This document shows positions 34,433-46,623 of a stretch of DNA of 64,000 bases, in pieces. The position numbers and the translations under genes are program-made. Numbering within the stretch: position 1 is the first letter of the stretch; each line of letters opens with the position of its first letter. A model generated the notes under the pieces. The model had not been told where the DNA came from. It ran no database searches and saw only the letters and a list, made by a program, of their open reading frames with translations. This DNA comes from Macrolepiota albuminosa (lineage: Eukaryota > Basidiomycota > Agaricomycetes > Agaricales > Agaricaceae): assembly GCA_027475525.1 (NCBI GenBank), contig JAMWFC010000113.1, positions 744,001 through 808,000 on the forward strand, read 5' to 3'.

Positions 34433-34490
34433 TCGGATCATGCGGCTTGCTCCCGGCCATCATGCATCACGCATCACAACTGCCTCCACG

Positions 34491-34748
34491 CTGCAATCCT
34501 AGGATTACGACTCCTATAGCTACGTCATTATATCCGCCACCTACCTACTTACCTACGTCATCTAGATCCGCGACATATAACCCCGACTTCTCGCAAAGGG
34601 GGGCTTCCTGGCTTTTTCCTTTCCCTTCGATATTCTTAGTCTCCTTAATTCTGTGTACGCGTACTCAGTGCTACTCGCTGTCGGAATATAGCGAGGTCCT
34701 GTTTATTGGCTGTGTCGGTCTCAGTGAGGACTGTAAACGTCCTACACG
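34491..34748. mobile_element. Unclassified 254-bp insertion inside LTR A'
   Basis: Absent from the other LTR-A copies (compare 45925-45935). The flanks share CACG (34487-34490 and 34745-34748), a possible 4-bp target duplication. It has no clear terminal inverted repeat and no coding capacity; it could be a small non-autonomous element. The exact borders are uncertain by 2-3 bp. Confidence 0.5.
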
Positions 34749-34896
34749 TGCCAATTGATTGCGTGCCCCACACGCACGATCCAGGTATACAGTCCCTGCC
34801 CGCTACTCAATGACTCCTGGAACCCATCCCAGACACTCCGGAACCCCGAGACCTGGCCCCGTAGTACTTATAGCATAGCTCCCTGTTGTATTCGCT

Positions 34897-34909
34897 AGTC
34901 TTGATATTA
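34897..34909 (+). promoter_or_regulatory. Inferred transcript start and self-primer of element A'
   Basis: AGTCTTGATATTA in the LTR is the perfect reverse complement of the 13 nt directly following the LTR (35290-35302). A TATA-like TTATAG lies about 28 bp upstream, so transcription would begin near here, placing this sequence at the RNA 5' end as self-priming needs. Confidence 0.6.
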
Positions 34910-35289
34910 CACTGCTTATACTGTTTTTGTTTGGTTACTTAAATTGTTGCGTGCCCTCTATTTGACTGGTACGCATTGACTGGCACACTTGACTGGCACG
35001 CTTGGATAATTGCGTGCTCTAAGACTGGTACGCACTTCACGACTTTAATTTACTAACTTGGTCTCGTCTTAGAACCTCTGGTTCACGACTTGATCCCCAC
35101 CCGAATTCCCCAACTACCTACCACCCAAAACCCCCGGACCAAGTCCCCTCTCCCGGGATTCCCCTGTCCGCGTCTTGAACCCCGGAGTCCTAGCCCCGGA
35201 GTTCCAGACACCCGAGTATCCGTGGGTCAAGTCCGCATTGTAAGGGCGATTGCTTTCCCGGAAAGCCCCTGACTCAGCGAAACCTGACA

Positions 35290-35302
35290 TAATATCAAGA
35301 CT
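35290..35302 (+). promoter_or_regulatory. Self-priming primer binding site of element A'
   Basis: TAATATCAAGACT follows the LTR end directly and pairs over 13 nt with 34897-34909. Same layout as element A. Confidence 0.65.
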
Positions 35303-35322
35303 CCCTCCTTACACCGTTTTTG

Positions 35323-38050
35323 ATGGCTACGTATACTCACACTTACTACCCCATGGGCTACCAGACTGACCCCTACGGGCGCCCGGTACCTGATCATTAC
35401 TCTGCACAGACCCCCCGCCCCGTCTATCCACCCCTCCCGTACGAACCTCCGTATCTCCACTGCCACTGGGCCCCCGACCCATCCCTCTATGATCTGGGGC
35501 CCTCAGCCAGCTGGGCCCCGAACCTCCGTATCTCCACTGCCACTGGGCCCCCGACCCATCCCTCTATGATCTGGGGCCCTCAGCCAGCTGGGCCCCTCCG
35601 CCCAACTTAGCCATGGCACAACCCATGGAGGTCCCCTCATACCGGAGCATCACCGGGGGCCTGCCGGAGACCCCACCAGTACCCAGTGGACCTCGCTGGT
35701 TCCTCCCAGCAAGGGCCCCTTTGCACCCATCCCCTACTACGGCTACCAGCGCCCCGTTCCCCAACTCTGGGAACCCCAAGGTCCCCCCTACCCCGACTAC
35801 CCCCCTCGCCACTACCCGGCCATCGCTCCACCTGCTCGAACCCCTCCCTCGCCAATGGGACGACGATGCCTCGAGGAGTATAAACGGCAACGGGATGAAG
35901 TACTCCGCTCACTCAGGATCTTGCCGGAGGACTTCGCGCAACGGGCAAGGGCGCTGCTCACGAAATTTGGGCACGACGACTTCGAAGGCACTTCGGAGGA
36001 ATGGGCTCATTGCTTGGTCGAATTCGGGGATTGCCTCACGTGAGGAGAACTCCCGGAGCAAACTATGGTAAAGTATAGGTGCAATATGATCCTCCGAGAA
36101 GAATTGCAGCAGCTGCTCGACGAAGTCCACACGTCCCCCTCCCCTCGACCCCTCAATGACCCCGCGGACCCAGGTTGCTCGATCCACGTTTGATGGGAAT
36201 CCCCGGAACTGGCACCAGCAGCCCCGACAGCCCCTGTGGTCCCCACTCCGGAGCAACGACAACGGGAAGAGCGACAAAATGCCTCGGCCATACTGCGGTC
36301 CCTCAACCCGACGGGAGGGCTATTCGATCAGCCTGCTGCCCACACGGTAGGCTTGTCAACTCGCTGTAGGGCTAACTCAGTTCCTAGCACCTTCGAGACC
36401 TGGGGACAGCCCCCGAGACTCCTGGAACCCCTCTTGCGAACGGACAACGCTCAACCCCCGGCCCCGGCAAACCCCGGTAGACCCCGCACGGACACCACTA
36501 GCACGGAAGACACGCTATGCTACATTGACGAGCTCATGCGCGGCAACAACGAACAACGTCCCGCACCCACGCCCGCCCCGGTATTGCCCCCTACGTCAGC
36601 CCCGGCCCCTCCGGAGCCCAACTTCTGCCATGACCCCCCGCCCCACTTCGATCTGCGGAACCCCCCACGGCCTCCGATGCAAGCACGACCCTCCCGGGTT
36701 GAACATCCCCCGCGCAACCCGGCACCCAACCCGACACCACCGAACCCTCCCCAACCACCTCCGCCACCTCCAGCCGAACCTCGAGGACGACCCCCAGGCC
36801 CCCCGCCTCTGCCAGTCCCTGCGTGGAGACCCGGGCCTCCCCCTGGCAGGAACGAACCCCCCTGGGACAACGGACCCCCCGGGCACAGACCTCCAGGTGA
36901 GCCACCCGGAGGAGGCCCTCCAGGCAGGTGGGGTCCTGCCCTCGGTGCCTTTCCTCCACAAGGAGGGGGGGTAACCATTATTACTACTACTACAATGCCG
37001 GCCGGTGGGGTCCTGCCCTCGGTGCCTTTCCTCCACAAGGAGGGGGGGTAACCATTATTACTACTACTACAATGCCGGCCCTCCCCCCCACAACACTGCC
37101 GGACCGGACGACGCTTGCAACGCCCTCGCCCACGAAGGACGTCTGGACATTCAGAAACCCGATGCGTTCACGGGCCGGGACCCCTGAAAATAGCGTACAT
37201 TCCTCACCCAATGTCTTAACACGTTTCAGGCGAAGCTGCTCACGTTTCAGGTTGACAGCTCCTGGGTGGCCTTTGCCGCATCGTACCTCCAGGAGATCGC
37301 CTTCGACCACTACACGGCCCTCATCCAGTTCGACCTCAACAACCTGGCACTCGCCCGCTAGCAAGCTTTCGTCGACAAGTTCTCCGGGAAGTTCGGGATC
37401 TACGACACCGTGGCCAAGGCCGAGGACAACCTCTTCAACCTCCGGATGCGCTCGGAAGAATGTTTCACCACCTTCATCGTACATTTTGAGAAGGAAGCTT
37501 ACGAGACAGGTTGGAACTACAGTGCCCTCCAGTAGAATGTTTCACCACCTTCATCGTACATTTTGAGAAGGAAGCTTACGAGACAGGTTGGAACTACAGT
37601 GCCCTCCAGTACGCTCTCCGTCGCGCCCTGCCGCAACGTATCAAGAACGTTCTCCAACTCACCCCAAAACAACCCTCCTACGACAAATACAAGGCCCTCG
37701 TCATGCAGATCGACCAACGCTACTGGGAAGACCGCAGCGAGTACTCGAACTCCCAACCCCTCTGGAACCCTAGGGGAGGACCCCCATGGCCCTCCGGCGA
37801 AACCCCCAACCCCCAAACCTGAAACCCCGCCCTCCGGGCCAACCGGCTCTCGAAAAAGGGGCGACCCTGGGTTGAGGTCCCGACGGATGTGCAGGAACGA
37901 CAGAGAAGGGAGGGTGTCTGCATACTCTGCGGTGAGAAAAACCACTTCGTCTCTGAGTGCCCCCAGCGACAGGTCATGGGATGTGCCACCTGGACCTTCA
38001 AAGGGGAGGACACCACTTACGAGTATTCGGAAAACAACCCGGCGATTTAG
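35323..38050 (+). pseudogene. gag: Gag of element A' (multiple stops)
   Basis: Homologous to gag of A from MATYTHTYY to the stop at 38048-38050, with the zinc knuckle CILCGEKNHFVSEC near 37920. Nonsense codons relative to A include TGA near 36042 and 36190, TGA and TAG near 37185-37195, and TAG near 37360; each fits C-to-T or G-to-A. Three 77-bp duplications (35443, 36927, 37457) add false shifts, but the corrected length is still not a multiple of 3. Confidence 0.88.
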
Positions 38051-41000
38051 ACCCGGAAGACGTCCTAAATCGCAGAATCGACCCCGACGTCTTCTCCGCC
38101 CCAGTCTCGCATCTTCGCTCTACGACATTCTTACAGGACACCCTCACGGCTTACCTACCCTCCCACTCCTCACACTCCCTCCTCCTCAAAACCCGCCTCA
38201 CCCCTCCAGAACCCCCCTCGACACCCTCGTTGACAGTGGCGCCACCGACAACTTCATCGACGAAGCATGGTCTACCTTTGCCCTGGAACCCGCTCAGCGA
38301 CTCCCAATCCCGGTACGGCTCTGCCTCTTTGACGGAGATGCCTCTACGGCGGGGGACATCACTCATTTCGTGCGTATGCCCGTTACTTTCGCCAACGGAC
38401 AGACTCACATCCTCCAGATGTTGATAACCAAACTCCACCCCTCCACACCCCTGGTCCTAGGGCTCCCGTGGCTCCGAGACACCAACCCCCGCATCGATTG
38501 GCGACATCTTACCCTTCGCCTGACCCCCTGGTCCTAGGGCTCCCGTGGCTCCGAGACACCAACCCCCGCATCGATTGGCGACATCTTACCCTTCGCCTGA
38601 CCCAGGACCCGACGCCTGACGACCAGCAACTCCCCTTCGACATCCTCCACTCTCCAAACCCTAGCCCGAAGGACGGGCCCCCACTACCCCCTGGACTCCA
38701 GTCCCGCTTGTCCCAATCCTTCATCATCAATGCCAGGCTGGACAGCGCTCCGGGACCGATGTCGGCCCTCATTGACAGCGGAGCCACCGGAGTTTTCATC
38801 AGCAACGCCCTCGACCTCCCCCACAACCCCCTCGATCAGCCCTCTGCCTGCAACGCCTCAACGGCACCCCCTCCTCCTCCAGCCCCATCCAGAGGTCTCA
38901 CTCGGGATGCCAATGACTACGAGTTCACCTCCGACTTCCTGGTCACGCGACTTCACGAATCGACCCCGATAGTGCTGGGACTACCCTGGCTGCACGACAC
39001 GAACCCCGACATCGATTGGAGGATGCTCACCATGACCTTCCCGGGACCCGAAGACCACCCCTCGACCGCCATGACACGAACCCCGACATCGATTGGAGGA
39101 TGCTCACCATGACCTTCCCGGGACCCGAAGACCACCCTCGACCGCCATGCACCTCCGGGCCCTAGGAAGCGACCCGACGCCCGACACCCCAGGACGACTG
39201 CCGCGCCCCCATGCATGCCCCACCCACGCCCGTCCAAGACCGCAAGGCCCCTGATCGACCCCCAAACATTCCTCGGAACAAGTATAAAGGGCCAAACTAC
39301 CCTGGCCGGTCTCAGACACGCATCACACCCGTTTTGGCTGATGCATCCGTGACCCCAATCGACCCGAACGCACTCGACATTAGGATCATTGGGGCCGCCC
39401 CCTTTGCCCGCCTCATGAGGAATGGAACTCCCACGTTTCAGCTACACACCTCGCCCTCCCTCCTGGAAGAACATCTATGAGGGGACGCTATTCCCCCGGA
39501 AAAGAAAACCGAGGAGCAAATCCTCCGAGAAGTAGTTCCCCCGAAGAACATCTATGAGGGGACGCTATTCCCCCGGAAAAGAAAACCGAGGAGCAAATCC
39601 TCCGAGAAGTAGTTCCCCCGGATTATCACGAGTTCGCTGACGTATTCTCCAAAGGAGACGCCAAGGAGATCCCCCCTCACCGCCCCTACGACCACACCAT
39701 TGACCTCAAGGAAGGAGCCACCCCCCCATTCAGCAAGGTATACAACATGTCGGAGGTCGAACTCCGGGCCCTCAAGGACTACCTCGATGAAATGCTCGGT
39801 AAGGGATTCATCCGACCCTCCGCCTCCGCCACCGGAGCCCCGGTTCTATTCGCCAAGAAGAAAGACGGCTCACTCCGACTCTGCGTCGACTACCGGGGAC
39901 TCAATAAGATCACCAAGAAGAACCGCTACCCGCTCCCGCTCATTGGCGATCTGGTCGATTGACTCCGCAGTGCCAAGGTTTACACAAAAATTGACCTCTG
40001 CTCTGGTTACAACAACGTCCGCATTGCCCCAGGACATGAGTGGAAAACCGCGTTCCGCACGTGGTATGGTCTGTTTGAGTATCTTGTGATGCCTTTTGGA
40101 ATGACTAACTCCCCTGCCACGTTCCAATACTTCATGAACGACATCTTCCATGACATAAGCGACGTCTTTGTGATTGTCTACCTGGACAACATCCTCATCT
40201 ATTCTGACTCGCAGGAGGACCACCAGAAACATGTCCGGCAAGTCCTCGAACGCCTCCGGGAGCACAACCTCCACGCCAAGCCCAAGAAGTGTTCATTCCA
40301 TATGGAAGAGGTTGAGTATCTTGGCATCGTAGTATCCCCGAATGGCGTTTGCATGGACCCCCACAAGGTCAAGGCCATCGTCAACTGGCCACAGCCCCGG
40401 AACGTCAAGGAAGTACAATCTTTCCTGGGTTTCGCTAACTTCTACCAGAGGTTCATAGATAACTACTCCAGTATCACGAAACCCCTCAACCGGCTCATGC
40501 GCAAGGACGTCGCCTGGAACTGGGACAGTAAGTGCCAGAGTGTCTTTAACCTGCTCAAGGAGGCTTTCACGGCCGCCCCCGTACTCTGGCACTACAACCC
40601 GACCCTCCCAATTATCCTGGAATGCGACGCCTCCGACTACGCCATCGCCGGGATTCTCTCACAGATGGAACCTGATGGCGGGGAGCTCCGGCCAGTTGCC
40701 TTCTACACCCGGTCCATGATCGACGCCGAGCTCAACTACAACATCTACAACAAGGAGCTCCTCGCCATTGTCGAAGCCTTCAAGCAATGGCAAGCCTACC
40801 TCGAGGGAGCCTGGCACCGGATTCAGGTCTACTCGGATCACAACAACCTGCAGTACTTCACCATGACCAAGCAACTTAGTCGACGGCAGGCCCAATGGTC
40901 TGAGGTTCTCTCGGAATACGACTTCACGATCCAGTACCGCCTGGGACGACTCAGAGCTAAACCCAATGCCCTCACCCGTCGACTGGATGTCTATCCCAAG

Positions 41001-43638
41001 AAGTCGTTCGAGGTGGAACTCAATGCGTTCAATCATTGCGTGGTGATCCCTCCCAAACATCTGAATGCTGTACTGATCTTAAACAACAAAGGAACCCTGA
41101 GCCAGATCTGCCGTGCCCCCCAGGACAAGTACTTCACTAACCACGACCCCCGCAACCCCCCCGACGGGACCGACCGGGACCCCGCCTTCTCCTTGTCCCC
41201 TGACAAAAAACTCCTCCTCCAGGACGGCCGCATCTACGTCCTGGATTACACCCGACTCCGCTATGACGTCCTCTGTCAACACCACGACCACAAGCTCCAG
41301 GGACACCCTAGAATACGTAAGACCCTCCAGCTTATCTCCTGGACTTACTTTTGGCCAGGGTTGAAGAAGGACGTGACCCGTTACATTTGATCATGTGAAC
41401 CCTGCCTCCAGGCCAAGGTCCCCTGACACCGACCATACAGACTCCTGAAACCCCTGCCAGTTGGACGATGTCCCTGGTCCTCCATATCCCTGGACCACAT
41501 CGTTGAACTCCCAGAATCTGAAGGGTTTGATGCCATTCTTGTCGTTGTGTGCAGGCTAACCAAACAGGGCATCTTCCTACCCTGCCACACCACGGACACC
41601 GCCCCGGACTTTGCCCGGCTGTTCCTTGAGCACGTCTTTGCCAAACATGGACTCCCAGACGACATCATCTCCGACCGTGGCCCACTTTTTGTGTCCAAGT
41701 TCTGGACTTCCCTGTGTAAGGCCCTTGAAGTAAAAACTAACCTCTCTACCACTTACCACCCCAAAACCGACGGCCAAACTGAAAGGGTCAACCAGTCCCT
41801 TGAGCAGTACCTCCGACTGTACGTCAACTACTTGCAGGACGACTGGCGCGCCAAGCTCCCCCTGGCCAAGTTCACCTACAACAACACACCGCACTCCACC
41901 ACTGGGGTATCGCCCTTCTTTGCCAACAAGGGGTACCACCCTCGACTGACACTCTCGCTTCGGGACATCCCATCACACGCCGCCCATGAGGTCGCCCGGG
42001 ATCTCCAATCCCTTCACGAGTTTCTCCAGGAAGAGATCGATACCGCAATCCAGGCCTATGTGAAACACACCGACCGGAAACGGGAAGACACCCCCGACTG
42101 GTCCCCCAGGACAAAGGTATGGTTAGATTGACGCCACCTCTGCACCCGCCAGCCCTCCCCAAAACTCAATCACAAGCGCCTCGGCCCGTTCAAAATTTTG
42201 AAGAAGGTCTCATCCCACGCCTACAAGATCGAGCTTCCCCCGGGACTAAAAGGTCTGCACCCGGTATTCCACATCCGCTGATGACACCAACTGTGGTTGG
42301 GTGCGCTGGACGTATACGCAGTACAACACCGTCTCCAGCGCTTGGCGTGCGTAGTTGTGAGGAGTCCTGACAGGGTCCCGGTGTGCTCGAGTGGAGGTAG
42401 TAAAACGATGCGCTAGCTTATAGCGCTTCGGGGGCTACCTGGCAGACGGTAAGCGTCGTAGTTTAGGCAAAGATATTGGAGAAAAGACGAATAGCGCAGC
42501 GTATTGTGCCCGTAGGTGGCACCGTAAACGATGAAGACGAGATGGACGAGGCTAGCGCCCGACTTAGTGAAGAAGTCGAAGGAAGCTAGCGCGAGTTGAA
42601 CGCTAAGTGTAACTGTCTGTTCGAGGGGTTACAATTCGTTGTTATATACATGTAAAGTAGCTATTTTATATACTATGCGCTACCGTGTTTGTCCAGATAC
42701 AAGTCCACCTGCGGCGCTACTTCCTAGCGCCTCTCCTCGTGGTTTCCTCTAACGGCGACCTGTCAACGGCAACCTTTTGCACATGGATGACGGCGACCAA
42801 CGGCGTTCTGACCCACGGCGACCAGCGGCGACTCTATATTGGCTTAGAATTGCATGAGTCTGCTCACTTTTATTCTAACTCCAATTGGCCAGGCTGTTTC
42901 GGGGTATGGTCGGAAAATCCTCGACAGACGCCGTGAGCGCTAGTGTCAGCGCTACTCATTGTATTAGTTCCTGACAGGTCCAGATGTCGGATTTAAGTAT
43001 ATCCAGTGCTGCCGTCATTGATCCTTTTAGACTTCTGATTGAAGTGCCTCGTCAAATGGCAGCGCCTGTTGCTGACTCTTTCTGGAAGTGATCGGGGTTT
43101 AGTTAGAGTCCTCTCCCGCCGTCGTGTTAGCGCTATACGTTATGGGCCTCCTTCGTCCTTGGGATAGGTGAATGGAGTGTGCTGAAAGCTGGGTAGCTAG
43201 TGGTTAGGATAAACGTCTAGATCCTGTAGTCAGTTGCCAGAGCTAGAGCTGCTCTATATTCCCAACTGGTCGCTAGAGCCTTTAGTACGTCAAGTGTTGG
43301 TTGGCCTATAATGTCCCTTGATGCGCTCAGTCCGAGTAGAAGCCTATCACCGCCTCCTGAAACGACACCCCCCGGATCCCTTCCCCGAACGACGCCCCAA
43401 GCCCCCTCCCCCGGTCAAGGTCGAGGACAAGTACCACTACAAGGTTGAAGACATCCTCGACTCCCGGGATATCCGTGGACGACCCCACTTTCTCGTACGG
43501 TGGAAGGGATACAGCCCGGAAGATGACACTTGGGAACCGCGCTGAAACCTTGAAGGTGCCCCCGACAAACTCTGGGACTTTCAACAACGGCACCCAGGAA
43601 ACGACCTTCCTGGGCGCAGAACTCACAGACGGCAGTAG
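37957..43638 (+). pseudogene. pol: Pol of element A' (interrupted by a solo LTR)
   Basis: Carries both proteases (catalytic Asp codons at 38232-38234 and 38774-38776; exactly 155 codons apart once the 77-bp duplication at 38448 is removed), RT with YLDN instead of YLDD at 40179-40190, RNase H (about 40480-40960), integrase (about 41390-41900) and chromodomain (about 43410-43550). Nonsense changes include TGA near 39958 and 41388. Solo LTR-B at 42279-43349 splits it before the chromodomain. Ends with TAG at 43636-43638. Confidence 0.88.
42279..43349 (-). repeat. Solo LTR of the B family inside element A'
   Basis: 1071 bp, starting TGATGACACCAACTG and ending AGCCTATCA. The flanks repeat CCGC (42275-42278 and 43350-43353), a 4-bp target duplication; removing LTR plus one repeat restores the A' pol sequence. 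It differs clearly from the LTRs of element B, so it is an older insertion reduced by LTR-LTR recombination. Confidence 0.9.
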
Positions 43639-43898
43639 TGGGCGTAACCCCTGCCTCTGGGCTCAGTAGGGATTCAACTCCCATGTATACTTTCTGCTTT
43701 CACTTTCTAGATCTTACTCCTTTTTTATTTACTTTTCCGCAGTAACGCCCCGGAGTCTGGACAAGGTACTCTCCCCAGTTCCCCCGCCGCCTTACTTACA
43801 CTATCACTTGACTCCAGGACACCGATTATATACATTTTTTTTACGTACACTATGTTACAGTTAGCAGTACCAGGACAACAGCAAGAAAATGGGGGCCC
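43639..43898. other. Non-coding spacer between convergent genes of element A'
   Basis: Equivalent to 2823-3080 of element A: AT-rich sequence between the stop of pol and the stop of the opposite-strand gene. No gene seen. Confidence 0.55.
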
Positions 43899-45605
43899 TT
43901 AGAGCTGGGGCCCCGAACCGCCTTCACTACCCCCTCCCCTCGGCCAGCCCCGGAAATCCTCCCCCACCCCCTCCAGACCGTGCTCCCGCCACACCTCCTC
44001 GGCTAGCTAATCCCAGGACAGGAGCTGCTCGTCCTCGTCCAAAACGCACTCGAACCATGACCCCGGGGCCAGGACGTTCCTCCAGCGGTACGCACCCACC
44101 AGCCTCCCCAGCAAATCCAGACCCCGCTCCACCCCGGGGTTCCCTGCCTCCGACCATAATCCCTCTTGAAGGGACACGAATGCTGCGGAGGCCCCGTCCA
44201 GGAGCAGGCGGTGCTCCTGAGCCCAGCCTGGAAATGTTAGTATGACCCAACCACGAAAAGGGGACACTCACTCAAGGAGGCCATGCGCCCAATCACCACG
44301 TCCCGACGCAAGGCCTCGACTAACTCCAGACTCGGGGGACCTTGCTCCAGGAGCCCCACCCCCTGTTCCAGCCGGGCCCTCATGGCATCCAGCTGGGCCT
44401 CGGCTCCCCCGCGGGCCACCCTCGCCTCCTCCAGTTCCTGAAAGGCGGCCTCGCGTTCCTCCTCCAGCCCCCTCCTCCCTCGCCCCCTCTTCGCGTTCCC
44501 CCCTCTCCCAGTTAGCCTGTTCCAGGTGCCCCTGCAGTGCCCTCACCTTGTCCTCCAACGGTTGCCCGGACAATGGGGAAAAAACCACCGGAGAAAGACG
44601 CGCTGGGGAAGCCAGGGATGGGGTCTCCAAGGGCAGGCGCGCCCTCTTAGAGGGCCCCGGCGAGGGACTGGGCAACGCCCACCTCTTCCCTTTGTCGGGG
44701 CGCCCCCCACGCCCCTCGTGACTGGTGGTCCCGGCCCGGGTCGCCCGACGGGTGATCAGGACCACAGGACGACCCCGGCCCCCCACCCGGACGACCCCTT
44801 GGCCCCTCGACCCCCCACCAGCCCCCGCGGGCACCTTCCCCACCGGCTCCACCACCCAATCCCGCTCCTCGACCCCCATCCTCCAGGTGACTCCCCCCAG
44901 CAGCCAGCCTTGCTCCCAAAAGACACAACGCGCCCTCCACAGCGCTCGTGGTTAAGGCGGCACGCCTCACACATGGACGTGTCCTGGCGGGACGAGAGAC
45001 CCGGGACCTCAAACAGGCAGGGGACCACCCATCGAGCGCAGTGCAGGCACTACGCCAGAGTCAGCAATGGGACCCGAGGTAAGACAGCACTTACCGGTCC
45101 ATTGCCTACGCACCAGGCATGGAGAGGTAAACTCCGGGGCCTCCCCAGACAGCTCCTGCGTTGCGTCCGCCCACGCAATGCGTTGACCCTCCAGGACCTC
45201 GGAGACAGCCCCTACCGCCATCCTGGAATGACAAAAGCGGGGGGCGGGCAGTCTAGGGCGGGGAGGGGGTTGAGGACGGGGAGGGCGGACAGCCATCTGT
45301 GCAAAGGTAGGCGTGGAACAACTCGGGTGGGACTCCGGGAGGGCACTAGGGCCCGCATCGGGAGCAGGCTCCGGGTGCCGACTGGGACCCGCTTCCGGGG
45401 CAGGATTACTGAGTTGTTCTGGATTATGAAGGTCAGCTGAGACAGGCAGATGACGCAGGAAGCACTCACGTTGCCAGACGAGCTCTGCTACACGCTCCCG
45501 GTCAAGGCAGGCTCAGTATCGCGCGTCCCGGGCCTCCCAGGCCATGAGGGGCGCGACCTCGTTAGTGTGTGGGGGCGTCGGGGAATGCATCAGCGTATGC
45601 GACAT
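43899..45605 (-). pseudogene. Opposite-strand Zn-cluster/coiled-coil gene of element A'
   Basis: Homologous over its length to gene 942-2822. It starts MSHTLMHSPTPP at 45605. The cysteine cluster is fully kept as CX2CX6CX15CX2CX6C near 45050-44935 (CLHCARWVVPC ... CEACRLNHERC), again right after a splice acceptor. Between about 44880 and 44500 the frame is continuous where A has two G-run shifts. A TGA replaces an Arg codon (CGA) early in exon 1, and the coiled-coil part has frame changes. Inactive as it stands, but useful for correcting the A model. Confidence 0.7.
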
Positions 45606-45721
45606 GGTTGAATTTGATGGTAAAATTTTTTTTTTGATACATGGCAAGTCAGGTGCCGGATCCCACAATTGGACCCCGGTCCGAACCCCCGGCTACGCGC
45701 ACCTTGGAGGGTCTCAGCGCT

Positions 45722-45734
45722 GAGGGGGGGGTGA
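45722..45734 (+). promoter_or_regulatory. Polypurine tract of element A'
   Basis: GAGGGGGGGGTGA directly before the 3' LTR start at 45735, identical to that of element A. Confidence 0.75.
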
Positions 45735-46623
45735 TGTCACGACCCCTCCCCTCCGGATCCACCCCGGGACTCTCCCTCCGACCCCACAGAACATGCCCCG
45801 CCATCACGACTACTGACACCGCCATCACACGCATCAAGGACCGCCATCAGCCGCCACCAGCCCTGATCAACAATTGGATCACGTGGCTCGCTCCCGGCCA
45901 TCACGCATCACACATCACAACTGCCTCCGCGCCAATTGATCGTGCGCCCCACACGCGCGATCCAGGTATACAGTCCCTGCCCGCTATTCAATGACTCCCG
46001 GAACCCATCCCAGACACTCCGGAACCCTGAGACCCGGCCCCATAGTACTTATAGCATAGCTCCCCGTTGTATTCGCTAGTCTTGATATTACACTGCTTAT
46101 ACTGTTTTCGTTTGGTTACTTAAATTGTTGCGTGCCCTCTATTTGACTGGTACACATTGACTGGCACGCTTGACTGGCACGCTTGGGTTTGGTTACTTAA
46201 ATTGTTGCGTGCCCTCTATTTGACTGGTACACATTGACTGGCACGCTTGACTGGCACGCTTGGATAATCGCGTGCTCTAAGACTGGTACGCACTTCGCGA
46301 CTTTAATTTACTAACTTGGTCTCGTCTTAGAACCTCCGGTTCACGACTCGACCCCCACCCGAATTCCCCAACTACCTACCACCCAAAACCCCCGGACCAA
46401 GTCCCCTCTCCCCCGGTTCATGACTCGACCCCCACCCGAATTCCCCAACTACCTACCACCCAAAACCCCCGGACCAAGTCCCCTCTCCCGGGATTCCCCT
46501 GTCTGCATCTTGAACCCCGGAGTCCTAGCCCGGAGTTCCAGACACCCGAGTATCCGTGGGTCAAGTCCACATTGTAAGGGCAATTGCTTTCCCGGAAAGC
46601 CCCCGACTCAGCGGAACCTGACA
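45735..46623 (+). repeat. 3' LTR of element A'
   Basis: TGTCACGACC to CCTGACA, 889 bp raw, 735 bp after removing 77-bp duplications at 46110 and 46336 (the second pair differs at one or two bases). It contains the AGTCTTGATATTA self-primer sequence near 46077. Confidence 0.92.

Larger units (their letters stand above)
34433..35289 (+). repeat. 5' LTR of element A' (5' truncated, with insertion)
   Basis: Starts inside the LTR at the region corresponding to GGATCACGCG of LTR-A and ends AACCTGACA at 35289. It contains an insertion of about 254 bp. A TTATAG element lies 28 bp before the inferred transcript start at 34897. Confidence 0.88.
34433..46623 (+). mobile_element. Gypsy chromovirus A' (decayed relative of A, plus strand)
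   Basis: Same order as element A in the other orientation: truncated 5' LTR, self-priming site, gag, pol with two proteases and chromodomain, opposite-strand Zn-cluster gene, polypurine tract, 3' LTR. It carries many C-to-T and G-to-A changes, often at CpG, including nonsense codons and a YLDN active site. A solo LTR-B sits between integrase and chromodomain. The first part of its 5' LTR is missing where element B begins. Confidence 0.92.
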
